This document shows positions 1 to 7,339 of a stretch of DNA of 13,948 nt, one piece after another. The notes under the pieces were generated by a model. That model was not told where the DNA came from, searched no databases, and worked only from the letters and a program-made list of their open reading frames with translations. Numbering within the stretch: the stretch's first letter is position 1; the number at the start of each line of letters is the position of its first letter. The DNA comes from Oscillospiraceae bacterium (GTDB taxonomy: Bacteria > Bacillota_A > Clostridia > Oscillospirales > Oscillospiraceae), in NCBI GenBank assembly GCA_902795095.1, contig CADBKB010000032.1:1-13948 (forward strand). Direction: 5' to 3'. The translations under genes were made by a program, and so were the position numbers.

Positions 1-912
1 TATCTGGGCCTGGACTGCCAGGTCTTCATGGTCAAGGTCAGCTATGAGCAGAAGCCCTTCCGCCGTGAGGTCATGCGCACCTACGGCGCCAAGGTCACCC
101 CCTCCCCCTCCGACACCACCAACGTCGGCCGCGAGATCCTGGCCAAATATCCCGGCACCACCGGCAGCCTCGGCTGCGCCATCTCCGAGGCTGTGGAAGC
201 CGCCGTCTCCCAGGAGGGCTACCGCTATGTGCTGGGCAGCGTGCTCAACCAGGTGCTGCTGCACCAGAGCGTCATCGGTCTGGAAACCAAGACCGCCATG
301 GACCTGTACGGCATCAAGCCCGACGTCATCATCGGCTGCGCCGGCGGCGGCTCCAACCTGGGCGGTCTGATCGCCCCCTTCATGGGCGAGAAGCTGCGCG
401 GCGAGGCGGACTATCAGATCATCGCCGTTGAGCCCGCGGCCTGCCCGAGCTTCACCCGCGGCGTCTACGCCTATGATTTCGCCGACACCGGCCACGTGTG
501 CCCCATGGCGAAAATGTATACCCTGGGCAGCGGCTTCATCCCCGCGCCAAACCACGCCGGCGGTCTGCGCTACCACGGCATGAGCACCACCCTGTCCCAG
601 CTCTTCCACGACGGCTTCATGGAAGCCAGGGCGGTGGATCAGATCTCCGTGTTCGAGGCGGCGGAGGAGTTCGCCCGGGTGGAGGGCATCCTGCCCGCCC
701 CCGAGAGCAGCCACGCCATCCGCGTCGCCCTGGACGAGGCCATCCGCTGCCGGGAGACCGGCGAGGAGAAGACGATCCTCTTCGGTCTGACCGGCACCGG
801 CTACTTCGACATGGTGGCCTATGAAAAGTTCCATAACGGCGAGATGACGGACTACGTCCCCACCGATGAGGAGCTCCAGGCCAGCTTCGCCACCCTGCCC
901 AAGCTGGGCTGA
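1..912 (+). CDS. trpB: Tryptophan synthase beta chain, TrpB2 type (5'-truncated by window)
   Basis: The frame is open from base 1, so the N-terminal part, including the PLP-lysine region, lies outside the window. The visible 303 residues are the C-terminal two thirds of a fold-type II PLP enzyme that condenses indole with L-serine to give tryptophan. The GGGSN loop that binds the PLP phosphate is at nt 343-357 (within CAGGGSNLGG). The C-terminal GLTGTGYFD stretch corresponds to the family's conserved LSGHGxFD segment. Overall features such as EAVEAA, HQSVIGLE, HAGGLRYHGM and ILPAPESSHA fit the longer TrpB2 subgroup (usually about 420-450 residues), which often works without TrpA, better than the classical TrpB1. 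No trp operon partner is visible downstream, where a strong terminator follows at once. The family call is solid. The TrpB2 assignment is from remembered motifs, and a role as indole-salvaging synthase is inference. Confidence 0.88.
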   Translation, partial: YLGLDCQVFMVKVSYEQKPFRREVMRTYGAKVTPSPSDTTNVGREILAKYPGTTGSLGCAISEAVEAAVSQEGYRYVLGSVLNQVLLHQSVIGLETKTAMDLYGIKPDVIIGCAGGGSNLGGLIAPFMGEKLRGEADYQIIAVEPAACPSFTRGVYAYDFADTGHVCPMAKMYTLGSGFIPAPNHAGGLRYHGMSTTLSQLFHDGFMEARAVDQISVFEAAEEFARVEGILPAPESSHAIRVALDEAIRCRETGEEKTILFGLTGTGYFDMVAYEKFHNGEMTDYVPTDEELQASFATLPKLG

Positions 913-922
913 CAAAAAACTG

Positions 923-955
923 CCCCCGCCGCGTCTGCGGCGGGGGATCGTTTTA
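923..955. terminator. Two-way intrinsic terminator between trpB and the convergent lipoprotein gene
   Basis: There is a perfect 10-bp stem (923-932 with 937-946, cccccgccgc / gcggcggggg) with a GTCT loop. It is followed on the plus strand by atcgttttatt and preceded by an A tract (914-919) that forms the U tract for minus-strand transcripts. The minus-strand gene stops at 953, at the foot of the stem, so the hairpin can serve both convergent units. Confidence 0.88.
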
Positions 956-2113
956 TTCTTCCGTGTCGGCGGCGCCATCCATATAGTCGGTGATGATCTG
1001 GAGCCATTCCTCATAGCCGCGGGCGCCGATATAAGGCTCGTCGGTGAGCACATTGCCCTGGCCGTCCACCAGGATGGTGGTGGGGACGGAATCGGTCTGG
1101 TACAGAGCCAGGTGGCTGTCGCAGTGGACGATGGGGTAGGTCACGCCGGTTTCCTTGATCACGTTCCGGGCGTCGTCGTCGACGCCCTCGGTGGCAAACA
1201 CGCCCAGGATCATCAGGCCTTCGTCCTTATAGTCCTGGTACAGCAGCTCCAGGTCCGGCATTTCGCCGACGCAGGGCTGGCACCAGGGCTCCCAGAAGTT
1301 GACCAGAATGAGCTTGGCTCCGGCCAGATCGCTGAAGCTGACCAGATTGCCGTCCAGATCCCTGGCCGCAAAGGTGAAGGTCCCGGAGGTGCCGACCGCG
1401 GCCGCCTTCTGTTTGGCCTGCTCGGGATCGTACTTCCCCTGCTCCATGAGCTTGTCCCGGGGCGTGGTATCCACCTGGACGTCCTTGGTGTAGGAAACGG
1501 TCACCTTGCTCTCGCCGATGGCCTCTTCCCCCTGGTAATAGGTGATGAGGCCGCCTTTGACCGCCCCGGAGTCCGGGTCCAGATCCATCTTGACCTGCTG
1601 CACCAGCTCATCATTCAGCCTGGCGTCATACTCGATGCTGTAGCCGTCGGCGGTTTTCTTCGCCGAGGTGATCTCGCAGTCGTAGTATTCCAGGCCGAAC
1701 AGGCTCTGGTTCAGGCTGTTCTGAATCTCCCGATTGCTGATGGTGTTGGTGCTGTAGCCCTCGGCGTTCTCTACGAAGAGGGTGGGCTCGGACAGATCGG
1801 AGGTGAAATACAGAAGGGTATGGTCGCCGTTGTCATAATCGGCGATCTGGTTGATCCGGATGATCTCACCGTCGTAGCGATAACGCATGATGGTGGTGCT
1901 GGCATAGGCGCCGGCATTCCGGGCGTCGTCATCGCGCCACTGGATTTCAAAGCCGCCCTCGTGGGTCAGCATGCTCATGGGGGTGGTGCGCTCCTTGAGC
2001 GCTTCGACGGTCACGTCCTCCGGCGTGGGGAAGGCGCCGTAGGTTTTCTTCTTGCACGCGCCCATGGACAGCAGCAGTGCGAGCACACAGAGGATGCAAA
2101 GGATCTTTTTCAT
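953..2113 (-). CDS. Lipoprotein with C-terminal TlpA/ResA-like thioredoxin domain
   Basis: This is a predicted 386-aa extracytoplasmic lipoprotein. The start is the ATG at 2113, which follows a GGGAGG ribosome binding site and opens directly onto a signal peptide (MKKILCILCVLALLLSMGAC, lipidated Cys20). A longer frame to 2191 would run through the promoter and into the neighbouring terminator. Residues 21-240 resemble nothing I recognise; they look like a mixed beta-rich domain (YRYDGEIIRINQ, YEYYDCEITS-like strands). Residues 245-386 are a TlpA-type thioredoxin fold: the active site is WCQPC (Cys278, Cys281) after LVNFWEP, and the cis-proline loop is SVPTT (Pro344). Such proteins normally reduce or exchange disulfides outside the membrane, for example in cytochrome maturation or in repair of exported proteins. 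The gene is monocistronic, just downstream of the rnf operon but separated from it by a terminator. The redox partner is unknown. The thioredoxin domain is certain; the biological substrate is not. Confidence 0.87.
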   Translation of the reverse strand: MKKILCILCVLALLLSMGACKKKTYGAFPTPEDVTVEALKERTTPMSMLTHEGGFEIQWRDDDARNAGAYASTTIMRYRYDGEIIRINQIADYDNGDHTLLYFTSDLSEPTLFVENAEGYSTNTISNREIQNSLNQSLFGLEYYDCEITSAKKTADGYSIEYDARLNDELVQQVKMDLDPDSGAVKGGLITYYQGEEAIGESKVTVSYTKDVQVDTTPRDKLMEQGKYDPEQAKQKAAAVGTSGTFTFAARDLDGNLVSFSDLAGAKLILVNFWEPWCQPCVGEMPDLELLYQDYKDEGLMILGVFATEGVDDDARNVIKETGVTYPIVHCDSHLALYQTDSVPTTILVDGQGNVLTDEPYIGARGYEEWLQIITDYMDGAADTEE

Positions 2114-2143
2114 AGGAGAACCTCCCTGGGGTGGATTGCGTAC

Positions 2144-2172
2144 AGTATAGCATAATTTTTGAAAAAAGAAAA
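2144..2172 (-). promoter_or_regulatory. Predicted promoter of the thioredoxin-like lipoprotein gene
   Basis: Reading the minus strand, an extended -10 TGC-TATACT (hexamer 2144-2149, TGC at 2150-2152) lies about 30 nt upstream of the ATG. The -35 at 17-bp spacing is poor (TTTTCT, 2167-2172), as often seen when an extended -10 is present. The promoter lies between the rnf terminator and the gene, which supports independent transcription. Confidence 0.6.
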
Positions 2173-2189
2173 GATGTTTCCATAAACGC

Positions 2190-2217
2190 AAAAGTCCCGC
2201 CGCAGGGCGGGACTTTT
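2190..2217 (-). terminator. Intrinsic terminator of the rnf operon
   Basis: A perfect 12-bp stem (2190-2201 with 2206-2217; the aaaagtcccgcc arm and its complement) carries a 4-nt loop. It lies 20 nt after the rnfB stop codon. Read on the minus strand, the descending arm ends in TTTT and is followed by gcgttt, giving a modest U tract. Confidence 0.85.
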
Positions 2218-2236
2218 GTTTCGGTATCTCAGAATC

Positions 2237-3055
2237 TCAGAGGGCCGCGGCGGCCTGCTTTGCGATCGCGTTGGCGTCGAAGATGATGTGCCGCGGACAG
2301 GCCTCGGCACATTTGCCGCAGCCGGTACACTTGGTATAGTCGATGGAGGCCAGGAAATCGGTGACCTTGATGGCGTCGTGCTCACAGGTCTTCACGCACT
2401 TCATGCAGCCGATGCAGCCGTTGCCGCAGGACTTGAGCACCACGGGGCCTTTGGCCCTGGAGCTGCAGGGCACGGTGACGGTGGCGCTGTAAGGCACCGC
2501 CTGGATGATGTGCCGCGGGCACACGGTGATGCAGCTCATGCAGCCGACGCACTTCTCGCGGTCCACATGGGCGCGTCCGTCCACGATGCTCAGAGCGCCG
2601 AATTTGCACTTTTCCACGCAGTTGCCGAAGCCCAGGCAGCCGAACTCGCAGAGCATCGGGCCCTTGCCCGCGATGCGGGAGGCGGAGATGCAGTCGTGCA
2701 GGCCTTCATAGTTGCCCTTGGGGATGGCGTCCACGCCGTGACAGGTGACCATGGCCACCATGCGCTCCATTTCCACGGGCTCCTGGCCCATGATGCGCGC
2801 CATGGCGTCGGCGCAGGCCTTGCCGCCGGCGGCGCACTTGCCGATGCGGGTCTTGCCCTCGAGCACCGCCTGGGCATAGGCCGCGCAGCCGGAGAAGCCG
2901 CAGCCGCCGCAGTTGGCGCCGGGCAGGGCCTCGATCAGAGGCTCCAGACGTTCGTCGGTCTTCACGGCGAAGACCTTGGAGGCAATGGCCAGCATGAGGC
3001 CGAACAACGCGCCCATGCAGCCGAGGACGAGAATCGCATAAAGAACATTCTGCAT
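2237..3055 (-). CDS. rnfB: Rnf complex subunit RnfB (poly-ferredoxin, electron entry)
   Basis: RnfB is the electron-input subunit of the ferredoxin:NAD+ oxidoreductase; it takes electrons from reduced ferredoxin at the membrane surface. The 272-aa protein has an N-terminal membrane anchor (about residues 4-29). A Rnf-type 4Fe-4S domain follows (Cys49, 52, 57, 74 in ANCGGCGFSGC...GKC). Next comes a long array of ferredoxin-like cysteines: 136/140/146/150, 169/172/175/179 (CVGCMSCITVC), 210/214/217/220/224 and 243/246/249/253 (CTGCGKCAEAC). That cysteine content fits five or more clusters, as expected for clostridial RnfB and richer than the proteobacterial form. It is the last gene of the operon, 13 nt after rnfA, with a GGAGG site upstream of its ATG. 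The C-terminus (KQAAAAL) lacks further domains. Confidence 0.95.
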   Translation of the reverse strand: MQNVLYAILVLGCMGALFGLMLAIASKVFAVKTDERLEPLIEALPGANCGGCGFSGCAAYAQAVLEGKTRIGKCAAGGKACADAMARIMGQEPVEMERMVAMVTCHGVDAIPKGNYEGLHDCISASRIAGKGPMLCEFGCLGFGNCVEKCKFGALSIVDGRAHVDREKCVGCMSCITVCPRHIIQAVPYSATVTVPCSSRAKGPVVLKSCGNGCIGCMKCVKTCEHDAIKVTDFLASIDYTKCTGCGKCAEACPRHIIFDANAIAKQAAAAL

Positions 3056-3068
3056 TTCTTAGCCCTCC

Positions 3069-3662
3069 TTAACCGAAGATCTTCATGCCGGAGAAGCCCA
3101 TGAAGGCCAGCGCCAGCAGACCCGCCGAGATGAGGGCGATGGGGAAGCCGCGGAATGCCTTGGGGCAGTCGGCGTCCTCGGTGTGCTCCCGGATGGAGGC
3201 GAACAGCACGATGGCCACCAGGAAGCCGATGCCGCCGGTGATGCCGTAGACCACGGACTCGATGAAGTTGTAGCTCTTCTGGATGTTCAGCAGGGCCACG
3301 CCCAGCACCGCGCAGTTGGTGGTGATCAGGGGCAGGTAGATACCCAGGGCCTGATACAGGGTGGGCACGGCCTTCTGCAGGAACATTTCCACGAACTGCA
3401 CCAGGGCGGCGATGACCAGGATGAAGGCCACCGTCTGCATATAGCCCAGGTCCAGGGGGATGAGAATGTAGGTATTGACCGCCCAGGTGACCGCCGAGGC
3501 GATGCCCATGACGAAGGTGACGGCCAGGCCCATGCCCATGGCGGTGCCGGTTTTCTGGGATACGCCCATGAAGGGGCAGATGCCCAGGAACTGGGCCAGA
3601 ATGAAGTTGTTGACCAGGATGGCGCCCAGAGAAATGGACATCAGGGAAGTAAACAGATTCAT
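3069..3662 (-). CDS. rnfA: Rnf complex membrane subunit RnfA
   Basis: This is a 197-aa polytopic membrane protein with about six transmembrane helices, homologous to NqrE. Hallmarks are the N-terminal half-repeat [19 protein letters not shown] (Cys29) and the second-half [16 protein letters not shown] (Cys117). In characterised Rnf/Nqr complexes the equivalent cysteines of the RnfA-RnfE pair hold a central membrane-embedded 2Fe-2S cluster that passes electrons across the bilayer. The length and both cysteines are normal, so it should be functional. Its start overlaps the rnfE stop by 4 nt (ATGA), which suggests translational coupling and equal stoichiometry. Confidence 0.96.
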   Translation of the reverse strand: MNLFTSLMSISLGAILVNNFILAQFLGICPFMGVSQKTGTAMGMGLAVTFVMGIASAVTWAVNTYILIPLDLGYMQTVAFILVIAALVQFVEMFLQKAVPTLYQALGIYLPLITTNCAVLGVALLNIQKSYNFIESVVYGITGGIGFLVAIVLFASIREHTEDADCPKAFRGFPIALISAGLLALAFMGFSGMKIFG

Positions 3663-4309
3663 GCCGCTTCCTCCTTTTCTCTTTCCTTGGCCTCAATGCG
3701 GTCCATGAGCCACTGGCTGGCGGCGATCAGGCAGCCCAGGGTCAGGAAGCCGCCCACGGGCAGCACCACCAGCAGGGCCGGATAGACCTCCGGGATCACC
3801 CGGATGCCGCCGCCGTTGTTGATGAAGCTGAAGCCGCCCAGGATGGTGCCGCTGCCCAGCAGCTCGCGCACCACGCACATGATGATCAGCGCGACGGTAT
3901 AGCCGATGCCCTGGAAGATGCCGTCGAGCAGGGACGCGCCCACGGAGTTCTTCGAGGCGAAGGCTTCCGCCCGGCCCAGGATGATGCAGTTGACGACAAT
4001 CAGCGGGATGAACACGCCCAGGCTCTCGGACAGGCTGGGCAGATAGGCCTGCAGCAGCAGGTCCACCATGGTGACGAAGCCCGCGATGACCACGATGTAG
4101 CAGGCGATGCGGATCTTCGGAGGAATGACCTTTCGCAGCAGCGAAATGACGACATTGGAGCAGGTGAGGATGATCAGCACCGAGATGCCCATGCCGATGC
4201 CGTTGAACAGCATCGTGGTGATGGCCATGGTGGAGCACATGCCCAGCAGCTGCACCGTGACGGGGTTCTTGGTCAGAAGCCCTTCTTTGAATTGCGTTTT
4301 CACGTTCAT
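3659..4309 (-). CDS. rnfE: Rnf complex membrane subunit RnfE
   Basis: This 216-aa integral membrane protein (about six helices) is homologous to NqrD and is the topologically inverted partner of RnfA. Characteristic segments are [21 protein letters not shown] (Cys25) and [17 protein letters not shown] (Cys108); these cysteines complete the RnfA/RnfE metal site. The charged C-terminal tail ([15 protein letters not shown]) is cytoplasmic by inference. The ATG at 4309 follows a strong AAGGAGGG site, 12 nt after the rnfG stop. Confidence 0.96.
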   Translation of the reverse strand: MNVKTQFKEGLLTKNPVTVQLLGMCSTMAITTMLFNGIGMGISVLIILTCSNVVISLLRKVIPPKIRIACYIVVIAGFVTMVDLLLQAYLPSLSESLGVFIPLIVVNCIILGRAEAFASKNSVGASLLDGIFQGIGYTVALIIMCVVRELLGSGTILGGFSFINNGGGIRVIPEVYPALLVVLPVGGFLTLGCLIAASQWLMDRIEAKEREKEEAA

Positions 4310-4321
4310 AGCCTGCCCTCC

Positions 4322-4867
4322 TTAACCCAGGGACGCCACGTACTGCGAGGCGACAGACGCGCCGCTGCAGATGGCGTCGGCGGAGATGGTGGCGCCGGAC
4401 TTATAGTCGACGTCCGCGGGGCTGACGGTCCCGGACTTGCCCACGAAGCTCTCGCGGAAGGCCACGCCGGCGTCGGTGTCGCCGGCATAGACCGCGCCGA
4501 GGCCGGCGGTCTCGCTGTGGGAGACGATGGACACGCCCGTGATTTCACCGTCGGGCTTGACGCCGGTCATCATGTCGATGGTGCCCTGGGATCCGCTGAC
4601 CTCCAGCTCCACGGCGTAACCGTCGTCGCCCATTTTGTAGACATTGGTGATCTCGGCGGGGGCATTCGGCGCATCGATCCGCTCCGGCTGCGCGCCGGAA
4701 TCGATCACCAGGGAGATGGCGTCGGCCACCTTCTGATCGTTGATGGCGGCGATACGGTCCTTGGTGATGGCGTTGACGCCGCCCAGCAGGCCCGCGACCA
4801 CCGCGGTGATCGCCAGCAGGATGAGGCCCAGCTTCACGACATACAGGGCCGTGCTTTCCTTTTTCAT
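4322..4867 (-). CDS. rnfG: Rnf complex flavoprotein subunit RnfG
   Basis: This 181-aa subunit has one N-terminal transmembrane anchor (about residues 9-30) and an extracytoplasmic FMN-binding domain, homologous to NqrC. The covalent flavinylation motif is DYKSGAT at residues 154-160, so FMN should be attached to Thr160 by phosphoester bond (known for the family, needing the ApbE flavin transferase, which is not in this window). The preceding SETAGLGA segment (residues 118-125) is the usual family signature. Its ATG overlaps the rnfD stop by 4 nt. The protein is a little shorter than many RnfG proteins but complete. Confidence 0.94.
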   Translation of the reverse strand: MKKESTALYVVKLGLILLAITAVVAGLLGGVNAITKDRIAAINDQKVADAISLVIDSGAQPERIDAPNAPAEITNVYKMGDDGYAVELEVSGSQGTIDMMTGVKPDGEITGVSIVSHSETAGLGAVYAGDTDAGVAFRESFVGKSGTVSPADVDYKSGATISADAICSGASVASQYVASLG

Positions 4868-5865
4868 GCCTTGGCGCCCCCTTTCTCCTTCACCGCGCCG
4901 AACCGCCGCGGCATGCCGACCTTATCCAGCAGGCCGACGGTGACGTTCATGATCAAGATGGCGTAGCTCACGCCCTCGGGGAAGCCGCCGAAATAGCGGA
5001 TCAGGACGGTCAGCGCGCCGCAGCCGATGCCGAAGATGGCCTGGCCCCATTTGGTAACGGGGGAAGTGACATAGTCCGTCGCCATGAAGATGGCGCCGAG
5101 CATGAGGCCGCCGGAGAACAGCTGATAGCCCATCCAGAGCAGCCGGTCGTTGCCCCGGGGGAAGAGGAAGGTCAGCACCGCCACCGTGCCGATGAAGCAC
5201 AGGGGGATGCGCGGGGAGATGACCTTGCGGATGACGAGATACGCGCCGCCCAGCAGGAGCAGCAGGGCCGAGGCCTCGCCGATGCAGCCGCCGACATTGC
5301 CGAAAAACACGCTGCCCAGGCCGATCTCCGGCAGGGCGCCCGCCTTGAGCGAGGCCAGCGGGGTGGCCGCCGTGACGCCGTCCAGGGCGCCCTCAGCGGT
5401 GTAATTGCTCATGAGGCTCAGCCAGTTGTGGGGCTTGGCCCACTGGGTCATGATGGCCGCCCAGGAGGTCATCATGAAGGCGCGGCCGGCCAGAGCGGGA
5501 TTGAGGAAGTTCTTGCCGATGCCGCCGTAGAGCTGCTTGACCAGCACGATGGCAAACAGCGCGCCCAGCACGATGACCCAGTAGGGCACCGTCGGGGGGC
5601 TGACGAGCGCCAGCAGCAGACCCGTGAGCACAGCGGACCAGTCGCCCGCGGTGCAGTCCTTTTTCATCATCCGGCGGTAGGCCCACTCGAAGAACACGCA
5701 GGCCGCGACGGACACCAGCGTGACCGCCAGGACCCGGAAGCCGTAGAGCCAGACGGCGAGAATCAGCGCCGGGGCCAGGGCAATGCACACATCGCGCATG
5801 ATGCTGGCGGTGGAATGGGACGCGCGGATATGGGGCGAGGACGAAATGGTCAGATCGTATTTCAT
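4864..5865 (-). CDS. rnfD: Rnf complex membrane flavoprotein subunit RnfD
   Basis: RnfD is the NqrB homologue, an integral membrane subunit of the ion-translocating part of the complex. I place the start at the ATG at 5865 (333 aa, MKYDLTISSSPHIRA), 8 nt after AGGAGG. A GTG three codons upstream (5874) overlaps the ribosome binding site itself and cannot be the start. The covalent FMN site is DGVTAATPL, with Thr168 (in this numbering) as acceptor. Other hallmarks are the loop GKNFLNPALAGRAF and the C-terminal GVSYAILIMNVTVGLLDK. About nine or ten helices are visible. It lies 13 nt after rnfC and overlaps rnfG by 4 nt. Confidence 0.95.
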   Translation of the reverse strand: MKYDLTISSSPHIRASHSTASIMRDVCIALAPALILAVWLYGFRVLAVTLVSVAACVFFEWAYRRMMKKDCTAGDWSAVLTGLLLALVSPPTVPYWVIVLGALFAIVLVKQLYGGIGKNFLNPALAGRAFMMTSWAAIMTQWAKPHNWLSLMSNYTAEGALDGVTAATPLASLKAGALPEIGLGSVFFGNVGGCIGEASALLLLLGGAYLVIRKVISPRIPLCFIGTVAVLTFLFPRGNDRLLWMGYQLFSGGLMLGAIFMATDYVTSPVTKWGQAIFGIGCGALTVLIRYFGGFPEGVSYAILIMNVTVGLLDKVGMPRRFGAVKEKGGAKA

Positions 5866-5878
5866 GCTCGGCACCTCC

Positions 5879-7201
5879 TTACGCCCTTGCCAGGGTCTTT
5901 TCCTTCTGCTTCTTCAGCCGCAGCTCCGCCTTGGCGGTACGCAGGCTCTGAACCAGAGGGATCTTGGCCGGGCAGATGTACGCGCAGCAGCCGCATTCAA
6001 TGCAGTCGTAAACGTTCATCTGCTCCATGCGGTCATATTCGTTCATGCGCTCGTATTTATATAAGTACAGTGGCATCAGGTGCATCGGGCACACCGTGAC
6101 GCACTTGCCGCAGCGGATGCAGTGGGGATTCGGCGCGTCGGTGCTCTCCGCCCTGGTCATCGCCAAGATGCAGTTGCAGCCCTTGGTGACGGGCACGGAG
6201 AGATCATACTGGGTAAAGCCCATCATCGGGCCGCCGGAGATCACTTTATACGGATCCTCCTTGAGGCCGCAGTGCTCCAGCAGCGCCTCGAAGGGGGTGC
6301 CCACCCGCACCAGGAAGTTGCCCGGCTCCTTGACCGCCCGGCCCGTGACCGTAACCACGCGCTGGACCGTCGGCATGCCGTCGTACACCGCGTCGCAGAT
6401 CGCCGCGCAGGTGGCGGCGTTGAACATGGCGCAGCCCACCTCGGCAGGCAGCTTGCCCGGCGGCACGAGCCTGCCGGTGACGGCCTGGATGAGCTGCTTC
6501 TCCGCGCCCTGGGGGTAGCGGGTGCGCAGGGTGACGATCTCGATGCCCTCGCCGGCCAGGGACTGGAGCTTTGCGATGGCGGCGGGCTTGTTGGCCTCGA
6601 CGCCCACGCTGGCGGTATCCAGCCCGAAGATCTTCATGATGATCCGCAGGCCCTTGAGGAAGCGCTCGGTATGCTCCTGCAGCAGCCGGTCATCCGCCGT
6701 GATATAGGGCTCGCACTCGGCGGCGTTGACGATGATCCGGTCGATCGTGCCCATGCAGGAGGAGATCTTGAAGTGGGTGGGGAAGGACGCGCCGCCCATG
6801 CCCACGATGCCGGCCTCCCGGATGATGCCTATGAGGGCGCTGGGAGAAAGGCCGTCGATGCTGTCTCGCGGCTGGCAGTTGGGGCAGGGGGTATACTCGC
6901 CGTCGTTCTCAATGACCACCGACATCACAAGCGAGCCGTTGGTGTTGGGCTTCTCCGCCACCTGCTTGACCTTGCCGGATACGGAGGCATGCACCGGACA
7001 GCACAACCCTTCGTTGTCGCCGATCTTCTGTCCGACGGTGACAAGATCTCCGACCTTGACCAGCGGCTTGCAGGGTGCGCCGATGTGCTGGGACATGGGG
7101 ATGGTCACCAGCGCCGGCGCCGGGAAGGGCACGATGGCCTTCTCGCAGGACAGCCGCTTCATATCATCGGGATGCACACCGCCGAAGAATGAATTTGCCA
7201 T
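5879..7201 (-). CDS. rnfC: Rnf complex subunit RnfC (NADH/FMN and iron-sulfur subunit)
   Basis: RnfC is the peripheral cytoplasmic subunit that delivers electrons to NAD+. I place the start at the ATG at 7201 (440 aa, MANSFFGGVHPDDMK), behind a GAGGTGA site; an upstream in-frame ATG at 7252 has no site and would include the untranslated leader. The N-terminal part (about 40-100) is a barrel-sandwich-like domain (VGDLVTVGQKIG). GIVGMGGASFPTHFK (131-145) and NAAECEPYITADDRLL (159-174) are the glycine-rich nucleotide/FMN region shared with NuoF. The C-terminal part binds two 4Fe-4S clusters: Cys361/364/367/371 and Cys400/403/406/410. It is the first gene of the operon, downstream of a good promoter, and all conserved motifs are intact. 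Confidence 0.96.
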   Translation of the reverse strand: MANSFFGGVHPDDMKRLSCEKAIVPFPAPALVTIPMSQHIGAPCKPLVKVGDLVTVGQKIGDNEGLCCPVHASVSGKVKQVAEKPNTNGSLVMSVVIENDGEYTPCPNCQPRDSIDGLSPSALIGIIREAGIVGMGGASFPTHFKISSCMGTIDRIIVNAAECEPYITADDRLLQEHTERFLKGLRIIMKIFGLDTASVGVEANKPAAIAKLQSLAGEGIEIVTLRTRYPQGAEKQLIQAVTGRLVPPGKLPAEVGCAMFNAATCAAICDAVYDGMPTVQRVVTVTGRAVKEPGNFLVRVGTPFEALLEHCGLKEDPYKVISGGPMMGFTQYDLSVPVTKGCNCILAMTRAESTDAPNPHCIRCGKCVTVCPMHLMPLYLYKYERMNEYDRMEQMNVYDCIECGCCAYICPAKIPLVQSLRTAKAELRLKKQKEKTLARA

Positions 7202-7228
7202 AGGAATATCACCTCTGATTTTTGAAGT

Positions 7229-7247
7229 CCTCCTTCGGTTCCGGAGG
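7229..7247 (-). other. Small hairpin in the rnf mRNA leader
   Basis: A 5-bp stem cctcc/ggagg (7243-7247 with 7229-7233) has a 9-nt loop and lies between the predicted rnf promoter and the rnfC ribosome binding site. The CCTCC arm could alternatively pair with the AGAGG of the rnfC ribosome binding site. It is short, so a regulatory role is only a possibility. Confidence 0.35.
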
Positions 7248-7266
7248 CGCACAACAATACATTATA

Positions 7267-7295
7267 AATATACAATAATTTTCAGCGCTTGTCTA
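7267..7295 (-). promoter_or_regulatory. Predicted promoter of the rnfCDGEAB operon
   Basis: Reading the minus strand: -35 TAGACA (7290-7295), a 17-bp spacer and -10 TATATT (7267-7272), immediately followed by a second TATAAT (7261-7266). This sigma-A-type promoter lies in an AT-rich patch and gives a 5' leader of roughly 60 nt before rnfC. The tandem -10 hexamers could allow two start points. Confidence 0.7.
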
Positions 7296-7339
7296 CCCAA
7301 ATACATTGGCACTTTTGCCAGAAAAACAGCTCCCGTTTT

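Noticed and set aside
866..2155. 429-codon plus-strand open frame opposite the thioredoxin-like lipoprotein
   Set aside because: It is antisense to a gene with a clear signal peptide and WCxxC motif. It overlaps the end of trpB and the terminator, and its His/Gly/Val-rich sequence is typical of reverse-strand shadows in GC-rich DNA.
5866..5874. GTG start for rnfD at 5874
   Set aside because: The GTG overlaps the AGGAGG ribosome binding site itself; the ATG at 5865 has the correct 8-nt spacing.
7307..7320. Possible terminator after the MBL-fold gene
   Set aside because: The stem is only 5 bp (tggca/tgcca) with no following U tract on the minus strand, too weak to call a terminator.
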